DNA from: Devosia sp. SL43
GTDB lineage: Bacteria; Pseudomonadota; Alphaproteobacteria; Rhizobiales; Devosiaceae
Direction: 5' to 3'
DNA length: 64,000 nt
Assembly: GCF_021729885.1 (NCBI RefSeq)
Contig: NZ_CP063401.1
Coordinates: forward strand, 1,612,001-1,676,000
Shown in pieces: positions 34,532 through 43,201 of the stretch. A model generated the notes under the pieces. The model did not search any database, was not told where the DNA came from, and saw only the letters and a program-made list of their open reading frames with translations. The translations under genes were made by a program, and so were the position numbers. Numbering within the stretch: the stretch's first letter is position 1; each line of letters starts with the position of its first letter.

Positions 34532-35547
34532 GCCACCGCCTCCACTGGCTGGCGCGTCAGCAGGTGACAGCGCGCATAATGCCCATTGCCGACATCGGTC
34601 CGCTCCGGCCGCACCGTTGCGCAGGGCTCGAAAGCATGGGGACAACGGCTGGTGAAGGCGCAGCCCACCGGCCTGTCCTTCGGTGCCGGCACGGTGCCCT
34701 TGATCGGCGACAGCCGCACCCGGTCGGCCTTGCGCGCCATCTTCGGGATCGAGCTCATCAGCGCCTGCGTATAGGGGTGGCTGGGCCGGGCGAACACGTC
34801 GAACACACTGCCCTGCTCCACCACATCGCCCAGATACATCACCGCCACCTCGTCGGCGATTTCGGCCACCACGCCCAGGTCATGGGTGATGAACAGCATG
34901 GCCATGCCAAAATCTGCCTGCAATTGCCGCAGCAGATCGAGAATCTGCGCCTGCGTCGTCACATCCAGCGCCGTGGTCGGTTCATCGGCAATCAGCAATT
35001 GCGGCGTGCAGGCCAAAGCCATGGCGATCATCGCGCGCTGCCGCAACCCGCCCGAAAGCTGGAACGGATAGGCATCCGCCCGCTCCCGCGCGCCCGGTAT
35101 TCCGACCTGGTCGAGCAGCGCCACCGTCCGCTCGCGGGCCTGCTTAGGCTTCAGTCCCTCATGCAAAATCATCATCTCGTCGATCTGGTCGCCGATCGTA
35201 TGCACCGGCGACAGCGAGCTCATCGGCTCCTGGAAGATCATCGAGATCTGGTTGCCCCTGATAGCCCGCAGCGGCAGGCTGTCCTGCCTGAGCTTGGCAA
35301 TATCGGTCGGCCGCTCGTCTTCGGGCGAAAACACGATCGACCCTGTCCGGATGTCCGCATTCTTGTCGAGCAACCGCAGCACGGCGCGCGCCGTCACCGA
35401 TTTGCCGCAGCCGCTCTCGCCGACCAGCGCCAGGGTGTTGCCCGGCGTCAGCGTCAGGTCGACCTGCCGCACCGCCTCGATATCGGCCTCGTCTGGCGAC
35501 GAGAACACGATGGACATGTCGGAAATGGTCAGGATGGGTTTGGTCAT
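34528..35547 (-). CDS. Oligopeptide/oligosaccharide ABC transporter ATPase (DppD/OppD type)
   Basis: A 339-residue ATPase with Walker [10 protein letters not shown], signature [16 protein letters not shown], Walker [14 protein letters not shown]-loop ITHDLGVV, and a C-terminal oligo_HPY Cys set ([15 protein letters not shown]). It is the first ATPase after a 249-base gap holding a large palindrome, which separates it from the permease genes of the same transporter. It therefore depends on readthrough of that element or on a promoter within it. Confidence 0.92.
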   Translation of the reverse strand: MTKPILTISDMSIVFSSPDEADIEAVRQVDLTLTPGNTLALVGESGCGKSVTARAVLRLLDKNADIRTGSIVFSPEDERPTDIAKLRQDSLPLRAIRGNQISMIFQEPMSSLSPVHTIGDQIDEMMILHEGLKPKQARERTVALLDQVGIPGARERADAYPFQLSGGLRQRAMIAMALACTPQLLIADEPTTALDVTTQAQILDLLRQLQADFGMAMLFITHDLGVVAEIADEVAVMYLGDVVEQGSVFDVFARPSHPYTQALMSSIPKMARKADRVRLSPIKGTVPAPKDRPVGCAFTSRCPHAFEPCATVRPERTDVGNGHYARCHLLTRQPVEAVA

Positions 35548-35580
35548 GCGGCAACTCCTGCGCCGTTGGAAGCACCGCGC

Positions 35581-35758
35581 CCCCCCTTCCGAGCGCCGCT
35601 AGGCGCTGCGCGCCAAGCTTTGCTTGCCCTCCCCACGAGGGGGAGGGTGAACCTTGTGGACGTGGCAGGATATTGCGAGCGAGTGGAGATCACCTCCCCC
35701 CTTGTGGGGGAGGCAAGCAAAGCTTGGCGCACAGCGCCTAGCGGCGCTCGGAGGGGGG
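35581..35758. repeat. Long inverted repeat inside the ABC transporter operon
   Basis: Arms of about 53 bases (35581-35634 and 35705-35758) are almost exact reverse complements; the shared inner sequence includes GAGCGCCGCTAGGCGCTG and GCCAAGCTTTGCTTGCC. The 70-base centre contains CCTCCCC/GGGGGAGG pairs. Each arm itself contains the smaller palindrome AGGCGCT/AGCGCCT. It lies between the permease and ATPase genes of one importer. Confidence 0.88.
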
Positions 35759-35796
35759 TATTCTTCGGCAAGCCAGGTACGAGTGAAAACATCGAA

Positions 35797-36933
35797 CTAC
35801 CGCCCATGAGGATCAGCCGCATCGCGCAACCCGTCCCCAAAAAAGTTCATCGACAAAATAATGACGATCACGCAGATGCCCGGCGTCAGCAGCCACGGGG
35901 CACTCGCCAGCGTGCGGATATTCTGCGCGTCCTGCAGCAGCGTGCCCCAGCTGACGATCGGGGCCTGCAAGCCCAGCCCGAGGAACGACAGAGCCGTTTC
36001 CGCCAGGATCATCCCCGGTATCGCCAGCGTCGCCGCCGCGATGATGTGGCTCATGAAGCTGGGCACCATGTGCCGCGTGATGATGCGCCAGTCGCTCGCC
36101 CCATCGAGCTGCGCCGCCGTGACGAAGTCCTCGGTCCTGAGGCTCAGGAACCGCCCGCGCACCACGCGTGCCAGCTCGGTCCAGCCGATCAGGCTGAGGA
36201 TCAGCGTGATGGCGAAATAGGTCTGTAGCGCCGACCAGTCCTTCGGCATCGCCGCCGCCAGACCCAGCCACAGCGGAATGGTTGGCATTGAGCGGATGAA
36301 CTCGACCACCCGCATCACCGCAGAGTCGAACCAGCCGCCATAATAGCCCGCGAACCCGCCGATGATGATGCCGAAGAACAGGCTCAGCGTGACGCCCGCG
36401 AGGCCGATGCTGAGCGAAATGCGCGTGCCGTGGATCAGCCGGCTCAACAGGTCGCGACCCAGTCGGTCGGCGCCGAGGATGTAGAATGGGTCGCGCGGGT
36501 TCTCGACGCCCATCAGCTTGATCGACATCGGGATGATGCCGGCCAGCTTGTAGGGCTCGCTCTCGGCAAAGAAGGTCACCGGCAGCCGCACTGTCTCGTC
36601 GATCACGAAGGTACGCCGCAAAGCCACCGGATCGATCTCGGTCTTATAGCCGTAGACGAACGGCCCCACATGCCATGAACCATCTTCCTCTTGGGCGAAG
36701 AAATGCAGGCCCTGCGGCGGCGCGTAAGTATAGCGGGCGCTGTAATGGGATGGATCGACCGGCGCGATGAATTCAGCCAGCAGCGCCACCAGATAGAACA
36801 GCCCGACGATCCACAGGCTGACCAGCGCCAGCCGATGCCGCTTGAAGCGGCGCCACATCAGGCCAAACTGGCTCTCGCGCGAGCGCTTGGCGGGCATGGT
36901 GGACAGGGGAACATGCATGGTCTCGGTCGCCAT
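35797..36933 (-). CDS. ABC transporter permease (DppC/OppC type)
   Basis: A 378-residue inner-membrane permease. One N-terminal helix (ALVSLWIVGLFYLVALLAEFI) is followed by a periplasmic insert of about 100 residues with several aromatic residues, then the BPD_transp_1 domain with five helices. The EAA loop for ATPase contact is EDFVTAAQLDGASDWRIITRHMVPSF. Family markers are GADRLGRDLLSRLIHGTRISL and ETALSFLGLGLQAPIVSWG. The large periplasmic insert is longer than in typical DppC and is seen in permeases of sugar-type family-5 importers. It overlaps the first permease gene by TGATG. Confidence 0.92.
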   Translation of the reverse strand: MATETMHVPLSTMPAKRSRESQFGLMWRRFKRHRLALVSLWIVGLFYLVALLAEFIAPVDPSHYSARYTYAPPQGLHFFAQEEDGSWHVGPFVYGYKTEIDPVALRRTFVIDETVRLPVTFFAESEPYKLAGIIPMSIKLMGVENPRDPFYILGADRLGRDLLSRLIHGTRISLSIGLAGVTLSLFFGIIIGGFAGYYGGWFDSAVMRVVEFIRSMPTIPLWLGLAAAMPKDWSALQTYFAITLILSLIGWTELARVVRGRFLSLRTEDFVTAAQLDGASDWRIITRHMVPSFMSHIIAAATLAIPGMILAETALSFLGLGLQAPIVSWGTLLQDAQNIRTLASAPWLLTPGICVIVIILSMNFFGDGLRDAADPHGR

Positions 36934-37922
36934 CACTTGCTCCCGTAGCGGATGCGCGGATCGATCAGCGCGAGGAGAATGTCCGAGATCAGTGTGCCGA
37001 TGACCGTCAACACGCTCAGCAGCAGGATGATCGCGCCGGCCAGATACATGTCCTGCGTGGTCAGCGAGCGCAGCAGCATCGGTCCGGCCGTCGGCAGGTT
37101 CATCACCACCGAGACGATGACCGAACCCGAGACCAGCGCCGGCAGCAGCCAGCCGATGGTCGAAACCAGCGGATTGAGCGCCAGCCGCACGGGATACTTC
37201 AGCACGACCTTCCATTCCGGCAGGCCCTTGGCCCGGGCAGTAGTGACATAGGGCTTCTTGAGCTCATCGAGCAGGTTGGCACGCAGGATGCGGATCAGCT
37301 CCGCCGTGCCCGCCATCGACAGCACCAGGATCGGGGCCCAGGCATGGGTCAGGAAATCCCAGACGCGCGGCAGGCTCCAGCGCGCATTTTCGAATTCGGG
37401 CGAGAACAGCCCGCCCAGCGTGGTGCCGAACCAGGTGAAGGCAAGATACATCAGGATCAGCGCGAAGAAGAAATTTGGTACGGCCAGGCCGATAAAGCCG
37501 CCGATGGTAGCCAGATAGTCGCCCAGCGAATATTTGCGGACCGCCGCATAGATGCCGATGGGCAGCGCGACGAACCACATCACGATGACCGCCAGGCCCT
37601 CGAGCAGGATCGAATAGCCCAGCCGGCCCCAGATCAGCTCCCAGACCGGGCGCTTCCATTCAAAGCTATGGCCGAAATTGCCCTGCACGATGCCCGATAT
37701 CCACTTGAAGTATTGCACATAGAAGGGCTCGCCCAAGCCATATTGGATGCGCAGGTTTTCGATGACGCGTGGGTCGACCTGATCACCCGTGGCAGACAGG
37801 GCCGCGATATAGCTCGTCAGGTAGTCGCCCGGCGGCAGCTGGATGATGGCGAAGGCCACGATGGACACAGCCACCAGCGTCAGCAGCATGGCGATGAAGC
37901 GTTGAATGATGAAGCCGACCAT
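36933..37922 (-). CDS. ABC transporter permease (DppB/OppB type)
   Basis: A 329-residue permease with six membrane helices. Markers are MVGFIIQRFIAMLLTLVAVSIVAF at the N-terminus, LGLGEPFYVQYFKWI-like YGLGEPFYVQYFKWISGI, and the EAA loop KKPYVTTARAKGLPEWKVVLKY. ATG 37922 is chosen. It follows a strong stem-loop (37947-37977) after the binding-protein gene, which typically leaves the permease less expressed than the binding protein. It forms the membrane channel with the DppC-type permease. Confidence 0.92.
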   Translation of the reverse strand: MVGFIIQRFIAMLLTLVAVSIVAFAIIQLPPGDYLTSYIAALSATGDQVDPRVIENLRIQYGLGEPFYVQYFKWISGIVQGNFGHSFEWKRPVWELIWGRLGYSILLEGLAVIVMWFVALPIGIYAAVRKYSLGDYLATIGGFIGLAVPNFFFALILMYLAFTWFGTTLGGLFSPEFENARWSLPRVWDFLTHAWAPILVLSMAGTAELIRILRANLLDELKKPYVTTARAKGLPEWKVVLKYPVRLALNPLVSTIGWLLPALVSGSVIVSVVMNLPTAGPMLLRSLTTQDMYLAGAIILLLSVLTVIGTLISDILLALIDPRIRYGSK

Positions 37923-37946
37923 AGAGCCTGTCCCTGATGTTAGGGG

Positions 37947-37977
37947 TCTCTCCGCGGCGGCAAGCACCGCGGAGAGA
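37947..37977 (-). promoter_or_regulatory. Intra-operon stem-loop after the binding-protein gene
   Basis: An 11-bp perfect stem (arms 37947-37957 and 37967-37977, containing CTCTCCGCGG/CCGCGGAGAG) with a 9-base loop and no T-run. It stands between the substrate-binding-protein stop and the permease start. Such hairpins in ABC operons protect the 5' message and give an excess of binding protein over permease. Confidence 0.75.
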
Positions 37978-38003
37978 GGGAGCGGGGTGGGAGGAAATCC
38001 CGC

Positions 38004-39911
38004 TTATTCGAAGTACCAGACCGTGGGGTCCATCGACGCCGGGGTCGGGAACAGCCAGGCGTTGAACATCGATTCCGGCGCGTTCTTGAGATTGTTCCGG
38101 ATGATCGAATAGGAGTTCGGCATCAGGCTCACCCCGATGACCGGGAACTGCTCCTTGGTGATGGCCAGGATCTGGTTGAACAGCTCGGCACGCGCCTCGG
38201 GGGTGCTTGCCGCACGGACCTGGTTGTAGAGGTCCATCTGCTCCTTGGCCCAGTCAACCGGCTCTTCGGCGATTTCAGGACGTGTCCCGTTGAACCACTG
38301 TGCCCAGCGATAGGCCCAGACCGATTCATCGCTGAAGGGGAAGTAGTAGCGCGGCTCCTGCAGGGCCTCGATACCACCGTCGCCAGCCCAGACCTGGGCG
38401 TCGAACTCACCGGCCGGGCGCTTTTCGTAGAACAGCGTGCGGTCGATATTGTTCAGCTCGATCTCGACACCGGCAGCAGCAAGCTGCAGCTGCATGATTT
38501 CGAGCATGTCGATCCATTCCGGACGCAGCGCCGAAATCACGTCGACGGTGATCTTGACCGGATTGCCGTCGCTCGCCAGGTAGATGCCGTCGCCGTTTCG
38601 CTCGGTCAGGCCGGCAGCTTCGAAATGCTGCGCAGCAAGATCGGGGTCGAACTCGGTATACTGCTTGGCCAGCTCTTCATCATAGAAGGTGGACTCGGGG
38701 CGCGGCGCGACCTGGAAGGGTTCGCCCTGGCCGGTAAACACCACGTCGATGATTTCCTGCCGGTCGATGGCGTGGGAAATACCGATGCGGAAATCCTTGT
38801 TCTGGTAGAGCTCGCGCTTGACCGGATCGAGGTGGTTGAGGTTGAGCTGCAGCACCAGCGTATTGGATGCCGACGGGATCACTTCACCCAGGTGATAGTC
38901 GCCCGCTTCCTGTCCGTCGAAAAATAGTGGCTTGTTGGTGGTCGTGGCGATGTGGCGTTCCTGGAAGTCGATCTCGCCGTTGAGTGCGGCCAGCGTCAGC
39001 TCTTCGACACCACCCTGGCTCACCCGCATATCGAGATTGTCGATATAGGGCAGCTGGTTCCCCTCAACGTCGGTCTTCCAGTAATAGGGATTGCGCGTCC
39101 AGGTGACGCGCTGCGCATTAGCCGTCAGCGGCGTCTCGATCACCCAGGCATTAAGCGATGGCAGGTCGGGGTTGGCGTAGCGGATAGTTTCCCAGCCCCA
39201 GGCGCAACGGTCCTGCAGATAAAGTGCCCAGCTGGAGAAGCCAGCAGCCTCCGCCTCGGCAGCGGCGTTTTCGTTGTAGGTCGGGTGGAATTGGCTGCAA
39301 TAGGCCTTCTGCAGCGAGGTGATGTGGATGCCATCGACGCCAGCCAGCGTCTCGATGAACATGCCGTTCGGCTTGCCGAACTTGAAGATGAAATTGTAGT
39401 CGTCGATGACCTCGAGCGTCACCGGATTGTTCTTGTTGTCGATCCAGCTGCCGGCGGCATAGTCCGGGTCTTGATACATCTCGACCGCGAAGGCCAGGTC
39501 GGCAGTGGTGAACGGCGTACCGTCGGACCACTTCACGCCTTCGCGCAGCTTGAAGGTGAACTCGGTGGCATCGGCGTTGACCTCCCAGCTCTCGGCAAGG
39601 TTCGGGACCGCTGTCTTCCACTCATGATCGAAGCGGATCAGGCTGTCATAGGCCACCGTCTTGACGATCAGGCCGTTGTCGCCACCACCATTCAGGCCCA
39701 TGCGCCAGGTGCCGCCATACTTGCCGACGCTGTCGCCTTCCACCACCATCGGATTGACCGGCAGGCGTTCCGCGACCGGCGGCAGCGCGCCGCTGGTGAC
39801 CAGTTCGTCGAGCGTCGGCGATTGCTGCTGCGCAAGCGCCGGCCCGGCCGCAGCCATCATGGCCGCCACGGCCACTGCTGCGCTCAAACCGAAGAAATTG
39901 TCTTTCCTCAT
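38004..39911 (-). CDS. ABC transporter substrate-binding protein, family 5 (large, sugar-locus type)
   Basis: A 635-residue periplasmic binding protein starting at ATG 39911 (GGGAGGACT upstream), with a signal peptide cleaved near PALAQQ. It carries SBP_bac_5 features: VPNLAESWEVNADATEFTFKLREGVKWSDGTPFTTADLAFAVEMY, ISHAIDRQEIIDVVF, and PVIGVSLMPNSYSIIRNNLKN at the end. The opening GDSVGKYGGTWRMGL and the large size are typical of binding proteins for plant-cell-wall oligosaccharides rather than peptides. Context (lyase, acetyl esterase, LacI) supports an acidic or acetylated oligosaccharide. Confidence 0.92.
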   Translation of the reverse strand: MRKDNFFGLSAAVAVAAMMAAAGPALAQQQSPTLDELVTSGALPPVAERLPVNPMVVEGDSVGKYGGTWRMGLNGGGDNGLIVKTVAYDSLIRFDHEWKTAVPNLAESWEVNADATEFTFKLREGVKWSDGTPFTTADLAFAVEMYQDPDYAAGSWIDNKNNPVTLEVIDDYNFIFKFGKPNGMFIETLAGVDGIHITSLQKAYCSQFHPTYNENAAAEAEAAGFSSWALYLQDRCAWGWETIRYANPDLPSLNAWVIETPLTANAQRVTWTRNPYYWKTDVEGNQLPYIDNLDMRVSQGGVEELTLAALNGEIDFQERHIATTTNKPLFFDGQEAGDYHLGEVIPSASNTLVLQLNLNHLDPVKRELYQNKDFRIGISHAIDRQEIIDVVFTGQGEPFQVAPRPESTFYDEELAKQYTEFDPDLAAQHFEAAGLTERNGDGIYLASDGNPVKITVDVISALRPEWIDMLEIMQLQLAAAGVEIELNNIDRTLFYEKRPAGEFDAQVWAGDGGIEALQEPRYYFPFSDESVWAYRWAQWFNGTRPEIAEEPVDWAKEQMDLYNQVRAASTPEARAELFNQILAITKEQFPVIGVSLMPNSYSIIRNNLKNAPESMFNAWLFPTPASMDPTVWYFE

Positions 39912-40019
39912 TGTAGTCCTCCCTGTGCCGAAGCGGTTGCCCCGGCGGTTACATCTGGCGTCCGGCTGTTCCTCATTGCCGGTGCCGCGATAGTCCTGCT
40001 CAGCGAGCAGCACCCGCGC

Positions 40020-41843
40020 TCATGCGAGCGGCGAGATTGCGAGCGCGAGGCGTCCTTCCCGGCTGCTTTGCCGGGGGGTGAACACCACGCGAGTTAGGTC
40101 GACGGCAGGCTGGTATTGCTTTTCCATCTGCCGGTGCTGGTCGAGCGACACCTCGAGGGTCGCGCCATCGAAGTCGACGCGCACGCCGCCATCGGCGTCG
40201 CCGATGACGACGGCATTGGTTTCGGTCGCGACCGCCAGCGGCGTTACCAGCACGGATTGAAACTGCCCGTCGGCTGCCGCAAAGGCGAAGCGATCCTCGA
40301 CCAACACCCGGCCCGACCCGGCACGATCGAGGGTCACACTCCGTTGCAGCGTCGAAAGGCCTGCCTCTGCTGGGTAGGCGCTGGCCATGTCCAGCTCCAG
40401 CAGATCCTGCGATCCATCGTGTGAATGACGCAGCACGCTGGCGGCATGATCGGCGCCTTCCGTCTGCTCGAAGCCGTTGACCACGGGCACCGAATGGCCG
40501 CGCGACGAGGCGAAGATGTTGGAATAGCGCTCGGGTCCGAAATAGGCCTTGGAATAGCGGCCGCGACCGGGATCGGTCAGCACCACCTTGCCCTTGCTGA
40601 CAACGATCAGCGAGCCGACGTCGTTCTGATTGTGCATCTCGTCATTGTGCCCGCCCTTGACCGCCAGCCGCAGCGACTTCGGATCATCAGGGTCGAGACG
40701 CGAGATCATCCAGGCCATGTCGGCGAACCAGTCATGCGCTGTGCCGCCGAAGGCCACATTGCGCTCCGGCAGTGGCCACGCGAACTGCCGCAGCGGCCAG
40801 ACGAACTGGTTGAAGTGATCGACGTTGAAGTCGTTGCGCATCCCGAGTTCGGTCAGCGCGGGCAGGTCCAGCCGCTCGGCCAGATGGGTCAGCAGACCCG
40901 GGTGGAAGCTGGGATTGCTGTCGGAATCCGAAAAGCTCGTCCAGACGCCCTGTGTCAGCACGGTGCGCACCGGAAACTGGGCGATATCGCGGATTTGCGC
41001 GCCATCAAGCAGGTCGATCTGGCCGCCGGTCCGGGCATGCAGCAGTTGCGCCAGCACTACATAGTTGCCAAAGCCATAGGACCAATAGTCGGGCCCTTCC
41101 GACGAGCCACCCTGGCTGTCGAAGGTTTCGAGATAGTCGGCAAGGCTATGCAGCCCGCGCGTGATGATATTGGCCAACCGATCAAGATCGGTTTCGAGAT
41201 AGCAAGCCGCCCCGACCACGCCGGCGATGCAGACCGCCGTCCAGTTGTTGACCTGCTTGGCCGGCGTCGTATGCAGCCACCAATGGTCGTTGCGCTCGAG
41301 GAACGGCAAGATGGTGCGGCGGTCGACCTCACTGCGCAGTCGCGCCCGCAGCGACAGCGATAGCGCATCGCCGATCAGGTAATCCATTTCCGCCAGATCG
41401 AGCGCCGTCATCGCCGCCGCCAGGTCGACTGTCGGATGATTGGGCAGGTCGAGCGTTCGGGCATGCGCAGGCCAGGCCCAGTTGGTCTCTTCCAGACGGG
41501 CAAAGGCTAGGGTCTCGATGGCATCGACGAATTCGCCCTTGCGCTCCAACCATTCGGCCAGCGTCAGGCGATAGAGCATGTTGCGGCGGGCGCGCTGGGC
41601 GTCTTCGTAGCCCTCGCGGCGACCGGTTCGCAGGAATTCGAGATAGAGGCTGGCCGGCAGCGCCGGGATGGGCGCCAGCATATCGGTGCGCGCCCGGCGC
41701 AGCAGATCGTCGATGGCCGACTGACCAACCTTGGTCCGGATGGCTTGCGTGCCGGAACCCTCGCCGCGTGGAAACGGCACAAAGTCAGGTGCGCTTTCGA
41801 GCACCTGCCTGACGTGCCGAACATTCCATCGCCGAAGTTCCAA
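40020..41843 (-). CDS. Heparinase II/III family polysaccharide lyase (cytoplasmic)
   Basis: A 607-residue protein. The N-terminal half is an (alpha/alpha)-toroid with NDHWWLHTTPAKQVNNWTAVCIAG, containing the Asn-Trp segment of the heparinase II/III and alginate lyase superfamily, and EGPDYWSYGFGNYVV with the catalytic-Tyr region. The C-terminal half is a beta-sandwich with RLAVKGGHNDEMHNQNDVGSL, holding the His-Asn motif. It would cleave or further depolymerise uronic-acid oligosaccharides by beta-elimination. No signal peptide is present, so it acts after import by the neighbouring ABC system. The start is TTG 41843, with GGAGG seven bases upstream. Upstream DNA carries TTGCG repeats, probable LacI sites. 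Confidence 0.88.
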   Translation of the reverse strand: MELRRWNVRHVRQVLESAPDFVPFPRGEGSGTQAIRTKVGQSAIDDLLRRARTDMLAPIPALPASLYLEFLRTGRREGYEDAQRARRNMLYRLTLAEWLERKGEFVDAIETLAFARLEETNWAWPAHARTLDLPNHPTVDLAAAMTALDLAEMDYLIGDALSLSLRARLRSEVDRRTILPFLERNDHWWLHTTPAKQVNNWTAVCIAGVVGAACYLETDLDRLANIITRGLHSLADYLETFDSQGGSSEGPDYWSYGFGNYVVLAQLLHARTGGQIDLLDGAQIRDIAQFPVRTVLTQGVWTSFSDSDSNPSFHPGLLTHLAERLDLPALTELGMRNDFNVDHFNQFVWPLRQFAWPLPERNVAFGGTAHDWFADMAWMISRLDPDDPKSLRLAVKGGHNDEMHNQNDVGSLIVVSKGKVVLTDPGRGRYSKAYFGPERYSNIFASSRGHSVPVVNGFEQTEGADHAASVLRHSHDGSQDLLELDMASAYPAEAGLSTLQRSVTLDRAGSGRVLVEDRFAFAAADGQFQSVLVTPLAVATETNAVVIGDADGGVRVDFDGATLEVSLDQHRQMEKQYQPAVDLTRVVFTPRQSSREGRLALAISPLA

Positions 41844-41946
41844 AACAGTCCTCCCACGCCAGTCGATCCTGCCGCGTGAAGCGGTCTCTTGATCTTCGCC
41901 AGTTCCGGAAAGCTAGTTCACATTTTGCACCAGCGCAAGTATTTCG

Positions 41947-41973
41947 CGCAAATCACGCAATTTACGCAAATTT
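41947..41973. promoter_or_regulatory. Triple 9-bp direct repeat, probable LacI operator region
   Basis: Three direct repeats with period 9 (CGCAAATCA, CGCAATTTA, CGCAAATTT starting at 41947, 41956 and 41965) lie 104-130 bases before the lyase start. Each repeats the half-site CGCAA/TTGCG found as a palindrome upstream of the LacI gene at 43153-43167. The sequence around them is AT-rich compared with its neighbours and probably holds the lyase promoter. Confidence 0.65.
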
Positions 41974-42105
41974 GTTCATATTGCATTGGAATGCCAAAGG
42001 CGTAGGGGTCGGAAAAGTGCAACTGGTGACGCTCACGCCAGCGGCCCGCTATCACTTTTGACGAAATGGGGCTGTGGATCGAATGATCGCCCACGGAGCG
42101 CGATG

Positions 42106-43128
42106 TCAGCGGGTCGCCATCGTCTGGACGGTGAAAACCGTTTCGCCCGGCACCATGCTCACGCCCACTTCCAGCTGCTGTATCGCGGCCTCGCCATCCA
42201 TGTGCTGCGCCAGTAGCCGCACCGCACCACGGCCGATCGCCTCGCGATCCACCCTGATCGTGCTGAGCCGCGGCGTCGCCATGCTGGCGATCGGCAGATC
42301 GTCGAAGCCGATCATCGAAAAGCTCGGCTGCAGCGGGCTTTCCGGGCCATAGAGCCCCTCCAGCATCTCCACCGCCGCGATATCGTTCCAGCTGAACATC
42401 GCCGTCACGTCATGCTTGCCGGCAAGGATATCGGCCAGCAATTCGCCGGTCTTGCGCTCGGCGGTATTGACGATCACCCCCACAGCGCCCGGCGTTGCCG
42501 CAATCGCCGCCTCAAAGCCGCGTTGCCGCTGCAAAATCGTCGGCCGATAGCGATGCGTATAGTGCAAAATCCGCCGATGCCCGGCGTCGAGTAGCCGCTG
42601 TGTCGCCCGATAGGCGCCATAGAAATTGGCCGGCGAAACCGAGCTGATCCGCATCTGCGGATCGCTGCCATTGACCAGCACCGCCGGGATTTCCTCGGCC
42701 GCACACCAGTCCGCCAGCTCATCCCAGGCATCGATACCGGCCAGCAGCACGCCACCCGCATCGGCCTGCGCGATCTGCTTGCGGATCATGTCGAGCGTCA
42801 CCACTGACTCGTTGACCAGCCGCACATCGAGCACCATGCCGGCCTCCGCCGCCTGTTGCCTGATACCCTCGACAATGCCGAAGTAGAAACCTGACAGCCC
42901 GCTGGTCGCACTCCCCAGCGGCACGAGGGCCACCGCGCGCTTATCCCCGCTCACCGCCGCCGTGGTATGCTTGGATTTGTAGCCCAGCGTGCGCGCCATG
43001 CGTTGCACGTCACGCCGGACCGCATCGCTGATGCCAATCTCGTTGGCCAGCGCGCGCGACACCGTGCTCACAGATACGCCGAGGCGTTCCGCGATATCAG
43101 CCTGGTTCGAACGTCTCTGGATTGCCAC
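42106..43128 (-). CDS. LacI family transcriptional regulator
   Basis: A 340-residue regulator. The N-terminal HTH is QADIAERLGVSVSTVSRALANEIGISDAVRRDVQRMARTLGY with the LacI hinge helix after it; the rest is a periplasmic-binding-protein-like effector domain (DAGHRRILHYTHRY, MFSWNDIAAVEMLEG, SMIGFDDLPIASMATPRLSTIRVD). It sits between the esterase and the lyase in the same direction and most likely represses this locus until a sugar signal binds. The palindrome ACGCAA-TAT-TTGCGT 25 bases before its start codon suggests autoregulation. Confidence 0.93.
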   Translation of the reverse strand: MAIQRRSNQADIAERLGVSVSTVSRALANEIGISDAVRRDVQRMARTLGYKSKHTTAAVSGDKRAVALVPLGSATSGLSGFYFGIVEGIRQQAAEAGMVLDVRLVNESVVTLDMIRKQIAQADAGGVLLAGIDAWDELADWCAAEEIPAVLVNGSDPQMRISSVSPANFYGAYRATQRLLDAGHRRILHYTHRYRPTILQRQRGFEAAIAATPGAVGVIVNTAERKTGELLADILAGKHDVTAMFSWNDIAAVEMLEGLYGPESPLQPSFSMIGFDDLPIASMATPRLSTIRVDREAIGRGAVRLLAQHMDGEAAIQQLEVGVSMVPGETVFTVQTMATR

Positions 43129-43152
43129 GGTTGAGCCCTAGGGTTGCCTATT

Positions 43153-43167
43153 ACGCAATATTTGCGT
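43153..43167. promoter_or_regulatory. LacI-type operator palindrome upstream of the regulator
   Basis: ACGCAA and TTGCGT, exact inverted 6-bp half-sites around TAT, located between the esterase stop and the lacI-type start codon. The half-site is the same as the CGCAA repeats before the lyase gene. Confidence 0.7.
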
Positions 43168-43201
43168 TTTTTGAGCAAAGCAAGCCCCGTCGTAGTTTAT
43201 C

